Positions 46,101 to 57,991 are shown, numbered from the stretch's first letter. The stretch is 64,000 nucleotides of DNA from Capniomyces stellatus (GCA_001661515.1 LUVW01000002.1:627850-691849); one strand, 5' to 3'. The notes: generated from the sequence alone by a model not told the origin. A program made the numbers and translations.

Positions 46101-49100
46101 CCAACCAAGGGTTTGGGAGGTAGCATAGGCGATTTGGCAACTGAGCTCAGAAAGGCAGATTTGACAAGAAAGGTGTCAAACACGGCAAGGAGCGAACGAA
46201 GAACAAATGGCAGGATGTTCAACAGAAATGCCGAAGTCAGCGTGTTGGACTCGGAACGTGTTGATAATGACCAAACACAACCAGAAGTTTATAGAGACGC
46301 TGTGGAAACGGTGGATGTTGGGGTTCAGGTAGAGGCTGAACAGACACCAACCACAAGGGTAGTTAATGTTGGCACGCAGATTGATGAACAGATAGAAGAA
46401 AATAATATTGTTGTTGATGTTGTTGCTGTAGAAAAGATGGAGATGTCAACAATGACCGATTTCGACAGTTTGAACAGCTTGATAGTTGCCAACACCGAAC
46501 AGAATACCAGAGCATTAGCAGTTAGAGAAATGGCTGAACAGAGCGTCCAGACTTTAAGCAATCACGTTGTCGATTTGGGTGTACAAACTGACAATGCAGA
46601 ACTGGTTGAGCTAGGAATCCAAACTGAAACTAATGAATGCGTAGAGTTTGGTGTCCAAACCATAATACTCGATTATGCAACTTCTGCTGTCCAAACCGAA
46701 CTCGTTGAATCACTCAATTCTATTATGCAAACTGAGGAAAACGAATGTCTAGACTCTATTATGCAAACCGAAGATACTGAGTGCTTAAATACAGGAATCC
46801 AGACTGAGGAAAACGAATGTCTAGATACAGGGATTCAAACCGAAGATGCCGAATGTCTAGACTCTATTATACAAACTGAGGAAAATGAGTGCCTAGATAC
46901 AGGAATTCAGACTGAGAAAAGCGAGTGCTTAGACTCTATTATGCAAACCGAAGATGCCGAGTACTTAAATACAGGAATCCAGACTGAGGAAAACGAGTGC
47001 TTGGATACAGGAATTCAGACTGAAGATACCGAGTGCCTAGATACAGGGATTCAAACTGAATATGCCGAGTGCTTAAATACAGGAATTCAGACTGAAGATA
47101 CCAAGTGCTTGGATACCGGAATCCAGACTGAGGAAAGCGAGTGCTTAGACTCTATTATGCAAACCGAAGATGCCGANATACAGGAATCCAGACTGAGGAA
47201 AACGAGTGCTTGGATACAGGAATTCAGACTGAAGATACCGAGTGCCTAGATACAGGGATTCAAACTGAATATGCCGAGTGCTTAAATACAGGAATTCAGA
47301 CTGAAGATACCAAGTGCTTGGATACCGGAATCCAGACTGAGGAAAGCGAGTGCTTAGACTCTATTATGCAAACCGAAGATGCCGAATGTCTAGACTCTAT
47401 TATACAAACTGAGGAAAATGAGTGCCTAGATACAGGAATCCAGACTGAGGAAAACGAGTGCTTGGATACAGGAATTCAGACTGAAGATACCGAGTGCCTA
47501 GATACAGGGATTCAAACTGAATATGCCGAGTGCTTAAATACAGGAATTCAGACTGAAGATACCGAATGCCTAGATATAGGAATTCAGACTGATGCAGTCG
47601 AGTTTGTAGATTATAACTTCAAGAATGGGGTTAGTGATTATAAAGAAATAGTCACATCGAGTGTATTTACTGAGGTTTCGGACTTCTCCGAGTCGATAAT
47701 TCAGGTCGAATCGGTTGAGTCTACCCGTTGCTATGCACCACCAAGTGAGTCGGATTACTACAAGCACAACAGCCAATTAGAGGAAAGGAGCTATGCTGAT
47801 GTCATGGAGCAAAACACAGCTACTCGAGACCTGATGGAGGAGACAAAACAGGAGGTTCCGGAAGTAGCAGACTTTGGAATGCAGACTGAGTGCATCGAGT
47901 CGACGATTATTGGAACACAGACAGAAGTGGTAGAAGCAGCTGGGTTTGGGCTTGGAATTGGTATTGGAATTGGAGTCCAGACCTTGGGTGTAGAGTCAGA
48001 GACTATTTCAACGCAGACAGAGGCAGCAGAGATCAAGGATTCAGGGTTCCAGACTGAAAGAGAGGAGTTTGTAGGTATTGGCACTCAGACGGCTGCTGTT
48101 GAACTGTGCCATGTTGGGGTTATGACGGATTATTCAATTAAAAACTTGAAGTTTTCAGATGTGCAGGTGCAGACGGAAGCACAAGCCGAAAACCGAGTTT
48201 TCTATTCGGCGTCAACCACAAAGAGAAGCGAATATAAGCCATTTACCACATCTGGAGCCAATTACCAGAGTGAAATGACGGGGCTGCTTATTTCGGCCAA
48301 GAACAGCGGCCACGTTGATAGCAGTGTTCAGAGCAGGCAGGCTGAAGTGAGGGGGAACCGTTATGGGATGTCCAAAAACATTCCGGCTGGAGATCCGCAG
48401 CTGGTGGAGTACAAAAAGTCGGGGCTTACTGAGATGGACAAGGCGTTTAGCGAGGTTTCGCCCCACTCTTCAGGATCAAAGCTTGGCAGCAAGGTAGTCA
48501 AAACAAAACTTGAAAAGTCTAGTAGCATGGATATTGGGTCGAAAGAAAGCGGTTCAGTTGTAGGAAATGTCAAGAACGACCCGTTATGGATGTCGGGGAT
48601 ATTTGGGGAGTTTAAAGGTTCAAGCAGCCACCGCAACAAACACAATATTGGGCAGGGCCAAGACTCTGGCTCTGAATACAACTCTGACTCTGATCCCGAG
48701 TCTGAGCTTGATTATGGTTCAGATGCCAAGAGCTATTACAGCGACGTGGGCTCGCCATCACTCAACAACCATGCAGAGATGGGTGATTGGAGCGAAGCAA
48801 GGAGACGGAAAACGGGGTCTTTGCGTTTGAGCAGAAGGTCGTATCAACGCATGGTGGTTCAAGCGGGACTGTTTGGGTCTAGTTCGGTGAAGAAGACAAA
48901 CAGCAAGAGCTACAAGCCAGGGCATGGTTTGTTGCAGTTGGGAGAGGGAACGGGATTGGATGTTCCAGTGGACAGATCTGCATCGGTTGGCTGGGTAAGC
49001 AGTGTCAACAAACAGCCACATAGGCCAAATCACGGCTCTGAGTTTGTTTCTGTGTCCAGGGTCAAGAGGCTGTCGAGACATACCAATGCAAAGCTGCGTT

Positions 49101-50725
49101 TGCCAGCGAGGAATAACTACTCAATGGAGGCACAAGTAGGGGGTTCTGGGAAGACAGGCGCAATGCCGTACAACGAGAGCGATGTTGTTTATGGGCGCAG
49201 AGACGGTCACGATGGCACTATTCTGCACTCGGTGACTTCGTTCAAGTATGCGTCGGCTGCGTTGAAGGGCAATGCTAAGGAGGACCAGCAGGGTAGCAGC
49301 GGGAAAAAGAAGATGGCTGCCCGGAGGTTCTCGGTTGGGAAATTCAGCATAAAATCAACCGACAGCAAGAACTCGGATAGGGTCAAGCTAGCCAGCAGGG
49401 CAGCGATTTCCAAGTCAAAGATTGACGAAGAAGGTGAGCGCGACGGGGAGTTGGGGGTGGGTTCGGTTGTGCTAGTAAAGCAGAGTCCATCAACAAGCTC
49501 GTCACAAGCTGCAGCACCTTCGCTAACCAGCAAGCCAAACACTCTTATAGTCCAAGCGGTTGCCAAAACAATGGTTGGCTCATACATGTACAAGTTCAAC
49601 TCGGTTAAGCCATCGCAAAACGAGGTGAGATCGAATCCTAACAAGTACTTGCGGTACTTTTGGATCCACCCGTACGCCAAGATTCTCAACTGGTCAAGAG
49701 ACCCGCCAAACTCTGTTCCTAGAGATACACCAAACGGCACTTTGTTTGGGCTCAACAACCGTTCGCGGTCAAGTAGCGCAAAGTCGTTCTATATCAAGTC
49801 GATTGAGGTGGTGATTGACCATCCAGACACTATGCATTTTGGCGATGCGCCTAGCTTCAGCATGGTAGTGTATGGAGACAGCAAGATAATCCGGATAAAG
49901 GCAACAAACAAGGTCGAGCACAACTTCTGGTTCCTGGCTCTGTCTTACCTGCAGACCAGAAATGTTATTTCGGGCGATTTGTACAAGAGTCCACGGATCT
50001 CGTCAAGAGACCGACCATTGTCTGACTCCACAATAAATTCAAGCCAGTACGAGGCTGCTGGTCGGGTTTCAAACATCGATTCTGTGCTGCACAGTCTGGA
50101 CTTTGATTCGCCAGTGGCTCCAAACAGCGAAGCTCACTTTGACAACTCCGCGTTTGTTGGCCGGCCAACTCCAAGCTCAGCAAGTCTTCACAAGGATGCA
50201 CGTACTAACAGGGTTACAAAGTCGCCTAGCCAAAACTCATCAGTGTTTTCAAGCCCAGTGATGAACTCGTACATCAACGCCAACGCTCCAATAGGTTCCA
50301 AGAACGGCATGAAGTCGTCACCCCGGTTGATGAGCCAAACAACGCAGTCGAGCATTGATTTGTTTTCAACGGGTTCAAACACCCGCAACTTTTTCCGATC
50401 CAAAATGTCTATTAAGCCCGAACGCATATTTTCGTTTATCAGCGGCAAAAGCGCAAGTAACAGCGTGGTGAGTATTGACCGGATTGACAAACCTGCCAAG
50501 GCTGAAGGCAAAGAGCCAGCACCTGTTGCTCAAGACCGTATTTTGGAGAAGCTGGAGCGGGTTGAGAGCAAACGTTCTGAACCAGACCAATCCGGTTCAC
50601 TCAATTTTTTGCCGCCGTTGGGAAACCGGTCCAGCTCGCTTGGGTTTAGAAGCTCAACTATGCAGGGTGTAAACAGACTGATTAAAAAAACTAGCAATTT
50701 GCTAAGCCAACGTGATCAGCAGTAA
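43143..50725 (+). CDS. Num1/Mcp5/ApsA-like cortical anchor with poly-QT array; frame broken by assembly N
   Basis: Giant protein related to fungal cortical anchors that tether dynein and mitochondria to the plasma membrane. As printed, the frame from 43143 breaks at an N (47177) and resumes in another frame to 50725. The N is flanked by identical 208-bp copies (46969-47176, 47178-47385); counting them once gives one frame of about 2,457 residues. Order: acidic/Ser-rich N-terminus; coiled coil (about 334-700) with the family-like AMLSKATDLGRELLARIQNL helix; basic Ser-rich linker; QT-motif array (about 1057-1609); Ser/Lys-rich region; PH domain (about 2064-2204) with MVGSYMYKF, YLRYFWIHPYAKILNWSRD and NFWFLALSYL, close to the Num1/Mcp5 PH domain that binds phosphoinositides. 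No introns. The PH match is good; the dynein/mitochondria role is inferred from family. Confidence 0.86.
46719..47593 (+). repeat. 36-bp / 12-residue tandem array encoding (T-G/S-I)-I/M-Q-T-E units
   Basis: In the frame of the Num1-like gene, a 12-codon unit repeats without slippage: two main types, TGIQTExxECLD and SI(M/I)QTExxECLD. Counting the duplicated segment once, there are 19 units in exact 12-residue register. About 15 further, more diverged QT or QV motifs flank them (GVQVE, GVQTD, GTQTE and similar, 46315-48180). Units differ at synonymous sites (GGAATCCAG, GGAATTCAG, GGGATTCAA), so the array is not a very recent expansion overall, although some multi-unit blocks recur. Confidence 0.92.
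46969..47385 (+). other. Assembly gap: single N flanked by exact 208-bp duplication
   Basis: Positions 46969-47176 and 47178-47385 are identical base for base and are separated by one N at 47177. The N shifts the reading frame; removing one copy plus the N restores it. This pattern fits two contigs ending in the same repeat that were joined without merging their overlap, rather than a biological duplication. The true number of repeat units here is therefore unknown. Confidence 0.9.
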
Positions 50726-51356
50726 TTTCTTTTGCAATATTACCATATTTAATTTCTTTTAATTTACTTTATTTCACCAACCTTTGTGATTCATTAAAGC
50801 GTTGTTCTCCTCTCCTCTCTTTTATTTTATATCTTATTCTTTTCACATTTATTTTTATATATTTATACTCCTGCTACTTTTACTTTAATAAAACATTCAT
50901 TAATTTTAAAATAATATCGGAGACAGAGAAATGCTGATTAAAACAATATGCTTGCTTAATGTGCTTAATCAAGTTTTTTTTTCTTACTTTATACTGATCA
51001 AATCAAAAAAATGGCTGCACCTTAATCAATTAATAATGTTATTACTAAAGTTAGTTAAAACCCAAAGAAGTGATGGAAAAGATGAAGATTGATTACATTA
51101 TTACTGCGTAAAAAAAAATTAAAATTAAAATTAAAAAAAATGAAAGGATAAATAAAAGCCTGATTACTACCAAATATTCAGCTGAAACGAGCAAAGTGTT
51201 TCATTTTACCATTTCCTCTACTTTGGTTCTTTAATTACTTTGCTTACGCTTTATACCAATCTGTTAGAAAGGTAAAGTATAAAAAAAAACGATAGAATAG
51301 AATACACACACACACATATATATACACAACCCCTTGGAAAGAAGAAAGAAGAAAAA
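50726..51356. other. Intergenic region between Num1-like gene and UBC12
   Basis: AT-rich. Contains an AAATTAAAATTAAAATTAAAA repeat near 51115-51137 and a CA/TA run just before the UBC12 start (51303-51325), probably in its leader. No gene recognised. Confidence 0.5.
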
Positions 51357-51632
51357 ATGTTGAAGGTCTGGAAACTAAAGAAACAACAGGCCACCGAAGA
51401 AAAAGGCAAAACTAAAGTAAGTGCGGCGCAAATCCGAATCCAAAAGGATATTTCTGAATTGGATTTGCCTGACACTATGAAACTTAGTTTCCCAAACGAG
51501 CAGGATTTGTATAATTTCGAAGTGTCTGTTGAACCCGATGAAGGTTAGTTTCTGGCTACTTTTTATCTATTATTGATTTTGTTTCCATTCTTTCAGACTA
51601 ATCCTCCGCGTTTTGCTTTTGCTTTATTGTTG

Positions 51633-51692
<60 letters not shown>

Positions 51693-52248
51693 ACGTTACC
51701 ACCACTATTATTATTGTTGTTAGGCTACTACAAAGACGGAAAGTTCAACTTTAAATTCGTGCTAAATGAAAATTATCCTCACGAAGCACCAAAGGGCCAA
51801 TGCACACAAAAGATTTACCATCCAAATATCGACACTGAAGGAAAAATCTGCTTAAACATTCTACGCGAAGATTGGAACCCCGTGCTAAACCTTAACGCCG
51901 CCCTCATCGGCTTACAATTCTTGTTTCTGGAGCCTAACCCCGACGACCCCCTAAACAAAGGTAAACCCCCTTACTCTTCATACCACCTCCCCCCCCCTTC
52001 TCATCCTTCTTTGTGATGTACCTTTTACTAATTTCAAAATCATGTGTCTATTAACACTCATTTCTGCCTTTTTATTTCTACTTTTTATTTTATTGAAAAA
52101 AATACTCTACTCTTGAACTACCGCACATCCCCAAGACGCCGCTCGTGTTCTAAGCAGCAATAAAGCTCAATTTGAAAAAAACGTAGCAAGCTCTATGAGA
52201 GGAAAAAGTGTTGACGGTATCTACTACGATAACGTGATGTCAGAATAG
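51357..52248 (+). CDS. UBC12: UBC12, NEDD8-conjugating E2 enzyme
   Basis: E2 that receives NEDD8/Rub1 from the Uba3-Ula1 E1 and passes it to cullins. Three exons (51357-51543, 51724-51960, 52136-52248) give 178 residues, the usual size. The N-terminal docking tail specific to UBC12 ([11 protein letters not shown]) precedes [17 protein letters not shown]. The UBC fold shows [20 protein letters not shown], then [17 protein letters not shown] with the catalytic Cys in ICLN, and [20 protein letters not shown] joined across intron 2. Intron 1 contains a 20-copy CTA repeat running into a TACTAAC branch site. Intron 2 ends in AAG, unlike most introns here. The paired neighbours have unrelated functions. 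Confidence 0.96.
51633..51692 (+). repeat. (CTA)20 microsatellite in UBC12 intron 1
   Basis: Twenty uninterrupted CTA triplets. The last triplets merge into TACTAAC (51688-51694), a perfect branch-point consensus about 30 bases before the acceptor at 51722-51723. Each triplet junction also reads TACTAC, one base from the branch consensus. Confidence 0.95.
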
Positions 52249-52508
52249 ACCCATCCCGCCGGATTTATAATTCACTCTTGTTTTTATTTTTTATCGTCCC
52301 CAACTTTACACCCTACCTTTCTATTTTTCATCTTTTTCTTTTCTACTTTCTATTTATTTATAGATCTTATCTTTATTTATTTATTTTACATTTTATTTTA
52401 TATGGTTTATTGGCAACAGATTCTACTTAACTTATAATATTAAACAATATTGAGCATACTATAAAAATACTATAAAACACTGCTATTTTGATATGTTAAA
52501 TGACTCTA

Positions 52509-52742
52509 TTAGCCAACACCCCTTCGATCAATTAGATCGTCCGTACCCGATGGGCATTGGTTCAGGGAGATTGGTGATACTTTAAGCCTGGACAGGATCA
52601 AGTAACGGGGTTTGTGGATGGCCTCCAAAAACGACGCTGTTGCCAGCATCGTCTTGGCGCCGAGGGTGTCAGGATTCTTGAGAATCTTGGCGGTTGGTTG
52701 TTTTAGCTCCTGTGACTCCTGATATTCTTTTAAATATGTCGT
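52509..52742 (-). other. Orphan GC-richer open frame, possible exon or gene remnant
   Basis: On the reverse strand, 77 codons are open between stops, with GC near 50 percent in a strongly AT-rich spacer and codon choice unlike random DNA. The translation includes ILKNPDTLGAKTMLATASF and KPRYLILSRLKVSPISL, a believable amphipathic protein sequence. There is an internal ATG after about 28 codons. A short reverse-strand ATG frame upstream (near 52815-52755, MQGSSAKNEKQPSPVSP) could be a first exon, but I found no good donor. I recognise no family. It may be a small gene, an exon of a broken gene, or a remnant. Confidence 0.4.
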
Positions 52743-53062
52743 TTATATATATGTTAAAAAAGTATAGGGGAGACGGGACTTGGTTGTTTTTCGTTTTTTG
52801 CTGAACTGCCTTGCATTTTTTTATTTAAAAAAAAAAAAAAAACTTGTCAAAAAAAAAGTTTAAAATACATGATGAAACGAAAGATTGCAAATATATATAT
52901 ATATGTGTATGTATAGCCTTCACCAAGAGCACTCCCCCCCTCTCATTCCTCATCCATATGGTTGTTACAGTCTTTGATATACCTAAAAAATCTCACCGAT
53001 TTTGCATTTTTGCATCAATGTTGCTGAACAAATCCATTTGGCTCATTTCAGACACCGAAACT
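52743..53062. other. Spacer downstream of orphan frame
   Basis: A/T-rich, with an A18 run near 52827 and a TA repeat near 52891. Holds the 3' end of the reverse-strand gene at 53063-54995 and nothing else I can name. Confidence 0.4.
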
Positions 53063-54995
53063 TCAATTCTTCCTCCGTTTTCCTGATTTGGTCTTTTTGC
53101 TGTTGGATTTTGTAGTTGATGTCTTTGGTTTGTTGCTTTGTCTGGTCGCCATTCTTGGCTGATCTTTATCATCGACTATTTCAATCTTTTCAACATCACC
53201 ACCACTACCACGAGTAACACCGTCATTCTGAACCACCTCACTCTTAGAAATAATTCGTACAATTCCTTTTAGATCCATTTCAGTCCTCTTAATTCCCACG
53301 CCTTTACTATCGCTAGCCTCTGCTACTGCTCTGAACTCCTCAAATACTCTGTTTTCCACCAATCCAAGTCCACCGCTGCTCTCTTCTTTCTCTTCATTGA
53401 CCTTTTTCTCCTTCTTCTTTTTCGATTTGCTTGAGGATTTTACAACTGTTGCTTCTGTAAAATCATCTTTCCCTATTGACCCAACACCACCTTCTTCTAC
53501 TAAGCTTCTAGCTTTCTCAAGTATTTTCAAGTCAATATTTCCATTCGATATATTCTTCCTCTTTACACATACCACTGTCCCTTCTGGCTTGCTAGAGATA
53601 CTTTCCAATATCTTATTTTCAACAACCACATCGGTTGTTTTTTGATCCAATACACCCGCAGTTTTATTTGACTCCTTCAAGCTGGATTCTACATCATTGC
53701 CCATACACCCAATTTCCTTCTCCTCCCGGCTTTTCTTTTCTCTATTGCAATCCCCCGCATACTCAATACCCTTGGTACTAGTCATTATTGACAACATGAG
53801 CTCGTTTACAGTGCTCTTGTGGAAGTCAGTTTTTAGATCGCTTTTATCCTGCAAATCCAATCTCAGACTACTTCCACACGACTCGGCTTTATCAGCTACA
53901 CTCGCCTCTTCATTGCCATAGCTCCCCCCCATGATTTCATTGTCGCTAGACTGTAGCACACTTTCAATTGTGTTGTCACACTCGACTTCTATTCGCAGCA
54001 CATCATTGATATTGTTAATTTTTACTTGATCTGTTTATTGTTTAATCAATGCAAGTGCAAACCCTTTTTCTATCTTATATTTACAATTTGTTCTTACCTT
54101 CGCCGTTTATCTCTAAAGACAGGTCACGCTTTCCGGTGTTTTGATCAAACAGCGGTGGTGTAGTCTTTGTGTTTTCGTTACTTTTCTCTTTTTTATTATT
54201 AATTTGCTTATTATCACTTGGCTTTACCTCTAATATTGCATTTTTACCTTCTATTTCATCACATCTGCTCTGTATTTCATAAGTTTTATCTTTGTAGGTC
54301 CTTTTACTCACCATTCCGTCAATGACATTCTCTACGACCTCTGTTGGGTTTTCAATAGTATAAGGCGCATCCACGGTTGACTTCCGACTTGTGTATGTTG
54401 CAACACCTAAGCCCAAGTTACTATCTGTGCCGATATCCACACTCTTGCTACCAGGTTGTGGCTCAGAATGCCTTCTTTGCTGGCTGCTTAGAGTACTTAA
54501 TCCAGACTCTCCAAGCTGTTTGCACGTGAGTGTATTTACATCTACTTCCTCCCATCCTTCCTCGATTGGTATTTTCGTTGGTGGGTATGAATGCTTTCGC
54601 TGTGCAGTTCCAGCCAGCTCTTTGTCATTCTTAATTTCAGATTCGTTAGTATTGTTGGGAGAGCCATCGCCGGTTCTGGGTGGTGTCAGCGGAACATTAG
54701 AGTACTCGGGAACCGTAGAAAACAGCATGCTAAGCCCGGGATACCTCAGATCTACAACCTTCCCTTCTTTTTTATGCGCATCATCTTTTGTGTTTGTAGT
54801 GTATATGATGTCGCTAGTACTAGAAATTGTATAACTTTCATTGTTCATCGGGAAAACAACGTCCACTTTTGAGTTTGGAGGCAACGCCTTGGCACCCTCC
54901 TTTTTCAAACACCCACCTTTATCCGACTTGTCATTTTCTATATCCGCATTGATTAGGTTTAGTTTTTTTGCACCAAAAAATATATTGGACCACAT
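53063..54995 (-). CDS. Hypothetical Ser/Lys/Glu-rich disordered protein (2 exons)
   Basis: Two reverse-strand open frames (54995-54098 and 54030-53063) join through a short intron (donor GTAAGA at 54097, acceptor CAG at 54031) with matching phase, giving 621 residues. The first 16 residues (MWSNIFFGAKKLNLIN) are the only hydrophobic part and are not a convincing signal peptide. The rest is low-complexity, rich in Ser, Lys, Glu, Asn and Thr. It has a PLTPPRTG segment, a KSSSKSKKKKEKK cluster and a C-terminal RQSNKPKTSTTKSNSKKTKSGKRRK tail that is probably a nuclear-localisation or nucleic-acid-binding region. No domain recognised, so no function is assigned. Confidence 0.7.
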
Positions 54996-57991
54996 AGTAT
55001 TATAATTTAAAAATATATTTTATTAAAAGAAACAAGATATTATCGAAAGGTCCTCTGAATTTAAATTTATAATCAATTTTCTTGTCAAACATTCGTCTTT
55101 CAAAATTACAGTCCTCCCCTCCCCCCTCTTTTCGCTGTTGTTTAAAATGCTGCAAGTACTTTTTTTCTTTCTTTCTTTTCAATTGTCTTTCAGCTAATTC
55201 CTTGCTATAGTACTGCGGTGTAATATAGCAGTGTTTAAACATTGTCACAAAAAATTTCTAGGGACACCCTCAAACTTTAGAGTTTTAAATGTATATTTTC
55301 TTTAAATTCAATCACAAGACTAATTTACATTTGATTATTAAAACCAATTCTTGCAAGCCAATGACATTATTCCTTTTTTTTCCAACTGTTTTTTTTTGCT
55401 TTATTATCTTTTACTATTGCTAATAAATTTGCTGCTCATCTAGTATAACGTTTGCACATCATTTGCTAGCCCAATCACCGTTTATGGCTTTTTTTTGTTT
55501 TTCTCTACACTCTGAATTCGGAAACTCTGCTTTAAATGCAAACTACAATGTGATTTTAAGGTGCTGGTTTCATTCAATAATGACGTTTCAACGAACGTAT
55601 TTTTAATACACTCGTCCAAACTGTAATTTGTCTGGGCTTTTTGGCTTACTCAGACAAGTGGTAAAAAACTGCATGGACAGTGGATTTAAATGACATAATT
55701 GCATCCACCAATAAAATCCTTAATCACAATCACACGTGGCTAGTATGCTTTCTAAAAACGAGAATCAAAACGTAATATATATATATAACGTAATATTTCG
55801 ATTACATGTTTATAATATATGTCAAGCTTTGATATTTATCTCAAACCCAACTTGGCTTGACTTTACCTATCAACACCAAAACTGAGCCAATTCTATAAAT
55901 ACAAATAACAGGTGTATATTTATCGTAATCATTGCAATATTAACAAAACTCATCAAAAATAAGCTCAATTGCGCCTATCTACTAACTAGAAAGAAAAGAG
56001 TCCATTTTGTTATGTTTCAGAAAAATGGTTGAAAGTATTTGTCTGATAGAGCAAACCAACTAAGCCAAATTGGTTAATCAGGTCCATTAATACTAAGATT
56101 ATTATCACCACAAAAAAGAAAAAACAGTTCAATTAAGGTCACCAATTTCGACGACAACTGAAACTCCCAACCCCAACTTCAGTTCGTTTCAATGGTTCAA
56201 CTGATATAAGCAAAAGTGTTGAACACAACATCAAATTCATAGATATACTATCTCATTTCAACTTTCAATAGCGTCACCATAATGACATTTATTTATCAAG
56301 GCACTGAGTGACCTTGCTAAAGTTTAACGCTTGGTGACACATCAAAAGCAATATAGCGCTTATCGATTTTAAAAACGCTAATGGTGTTTATTTATTCCTT
56401 TTTTTTTTCCTTTCGTCCATTTAAACATGAACCAATTTTACAACTTAGATAAACAAGAGTGTGTGCATGCTGTGGTGTATGCATCACGGTCATTTGATAT
56501 CGTGCATCTAGAAAAATGTATTAGTCAGTGTGTCAGTCAGTAAATGAGTTTTGCATCGTTTCGCCATCTTTTTCCAAATTTTTTTATTTTATTTTAAACA
56601 TTTTGCTTACATTCTTCATATTCAAAAAGTGAACTCGTTCAATAAAAAATAAATAAAAAAGAGAACTCTAGCATATTCAAAAAAAAAAGAACACTTGTAT
56701 ATACAAAGAATAAAGAGTAAACCACCAGGTCGGTGTCTTGTCTACATATCATACCACTCATATATCTGATAAGCTTAAACGCTACTGAAATAAATCGCGC
56801 CACGTGTATATACAGCATTTAGTAATCAGCTTGTTTACCATTCAAATAAAACAAAATGCGAGCGTATGTCCCTTGACTATTTATTGTTTGAAATGCATGC
56901 TGTAGCCACTATAAACCAAACATATTTTCATGGGACTAGGAATTCAAATCCACCAGTATGTTGTGACAAAGTTGGTATATAAGCAAACACTGTTGGTTTA
57001 GCCATATTTAGCAACTCATTTTTTTGCAAACCTTTATACTGGCTATGAAAACATAGGTTATATGTGTAATACTTGCTATTTATGCAAACTTGAGCTCCGT
57101 GTTTTAATTACAGCTAAGGGTTTGGTGCTGGTGAAAACGGATATTGTAGCAGCACCAGTTACATTCGATAACTTGTGTGATATTCCCAAGATTAGATTAC
57201 AACTAATTTATTTTATTTGATGTGACATGGCGCTGTAGTACAGTTTTTTTGCTTTTAGAGTTTAAGGTTATATAACAATTTGCTCCAACAATTTAGCTTT
57301 TAAATAGCCAGATTAAAAGCGAAATGGCGACTATTTGGTTTAGCTTTCATCTTAGCCGTCCTAGCTCTTATAGGAAAATACAACTAGGATGATAGCTTTA
57401 CATGTTGAAAAGCTAAAAACAGTGACTGTGTAGTGTTGTAATCAAAGTGCGTTACCAACCATACCAATCGTTCCAACTGCAGCCGGGGGGATTTTTTTTG
57501 ACTTGACGTCAAAAGTTCAACATTTCTATTGCTATCCTCGAATATAAGCCTTCCATTTCTCCGAACACCAAGTAGCTAATGTAGTAATCGATAAATTTAT
57601 TCCCAATTTCCTAAGATTTAATTTTGCAATTATAAATCACCAAACATAAATCTGAAGATTTTACTTGACAGCCTATGGGTTTGCTTGGGTTTGTGGATGT
57701 CTGGCCAATAGATCTCGATAGCGCTAGAGAATGTTGCTGCAGAGGTAAAAACCCCACTATTAATCCAGCTTAATTCATAATAGTATGCGATATATTAACA
57801 TTAATTTGATCGATAGCAAAACCAATTATTAAAATCGTGTTGATTTTCACATAACTGTTCTCAACGTTTTCCTCTTTCTTTATTCAACGAAGAAAACATT
57901 TTATTTTATTTTTCGTTTTGTTTTGAATTCGAAATCCCATATTCCAGATTGCTAATACCAGTCTCAGGACCTTTTACTTTAGTAGCTACCA
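54996..57991. other. 3-kb intergenic region
   Basis: A reverse-strand frame at 55000-55248 (82 codons, Lys-rich) is adjacent to the preceding gene but has no supporting feature. An inverted repeat (GGTGCTG...CAGCACC) lies at about 57124-57162, inside a short frame preceded by a splice-acceptor-like TTTTAATTACAG. Otherwise AT-rich sequence with no gene. Confidence 0.45.

Noticed and set aside
47141..50725. Separate second gene starting inside the repeat array
   Set aside because: Its apparent start is created by the N-induced frame break; the 208-bp duplication shows that it is the continuation of the gene starting at 43143.
55000..55248. 82-codon Lys-rich reverse frame just upstream of the 54995 start
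   Set aside because: Could be an upstream exon, but no in-phase donor/acceptor pair was found and the downstream gene has its own ATG.
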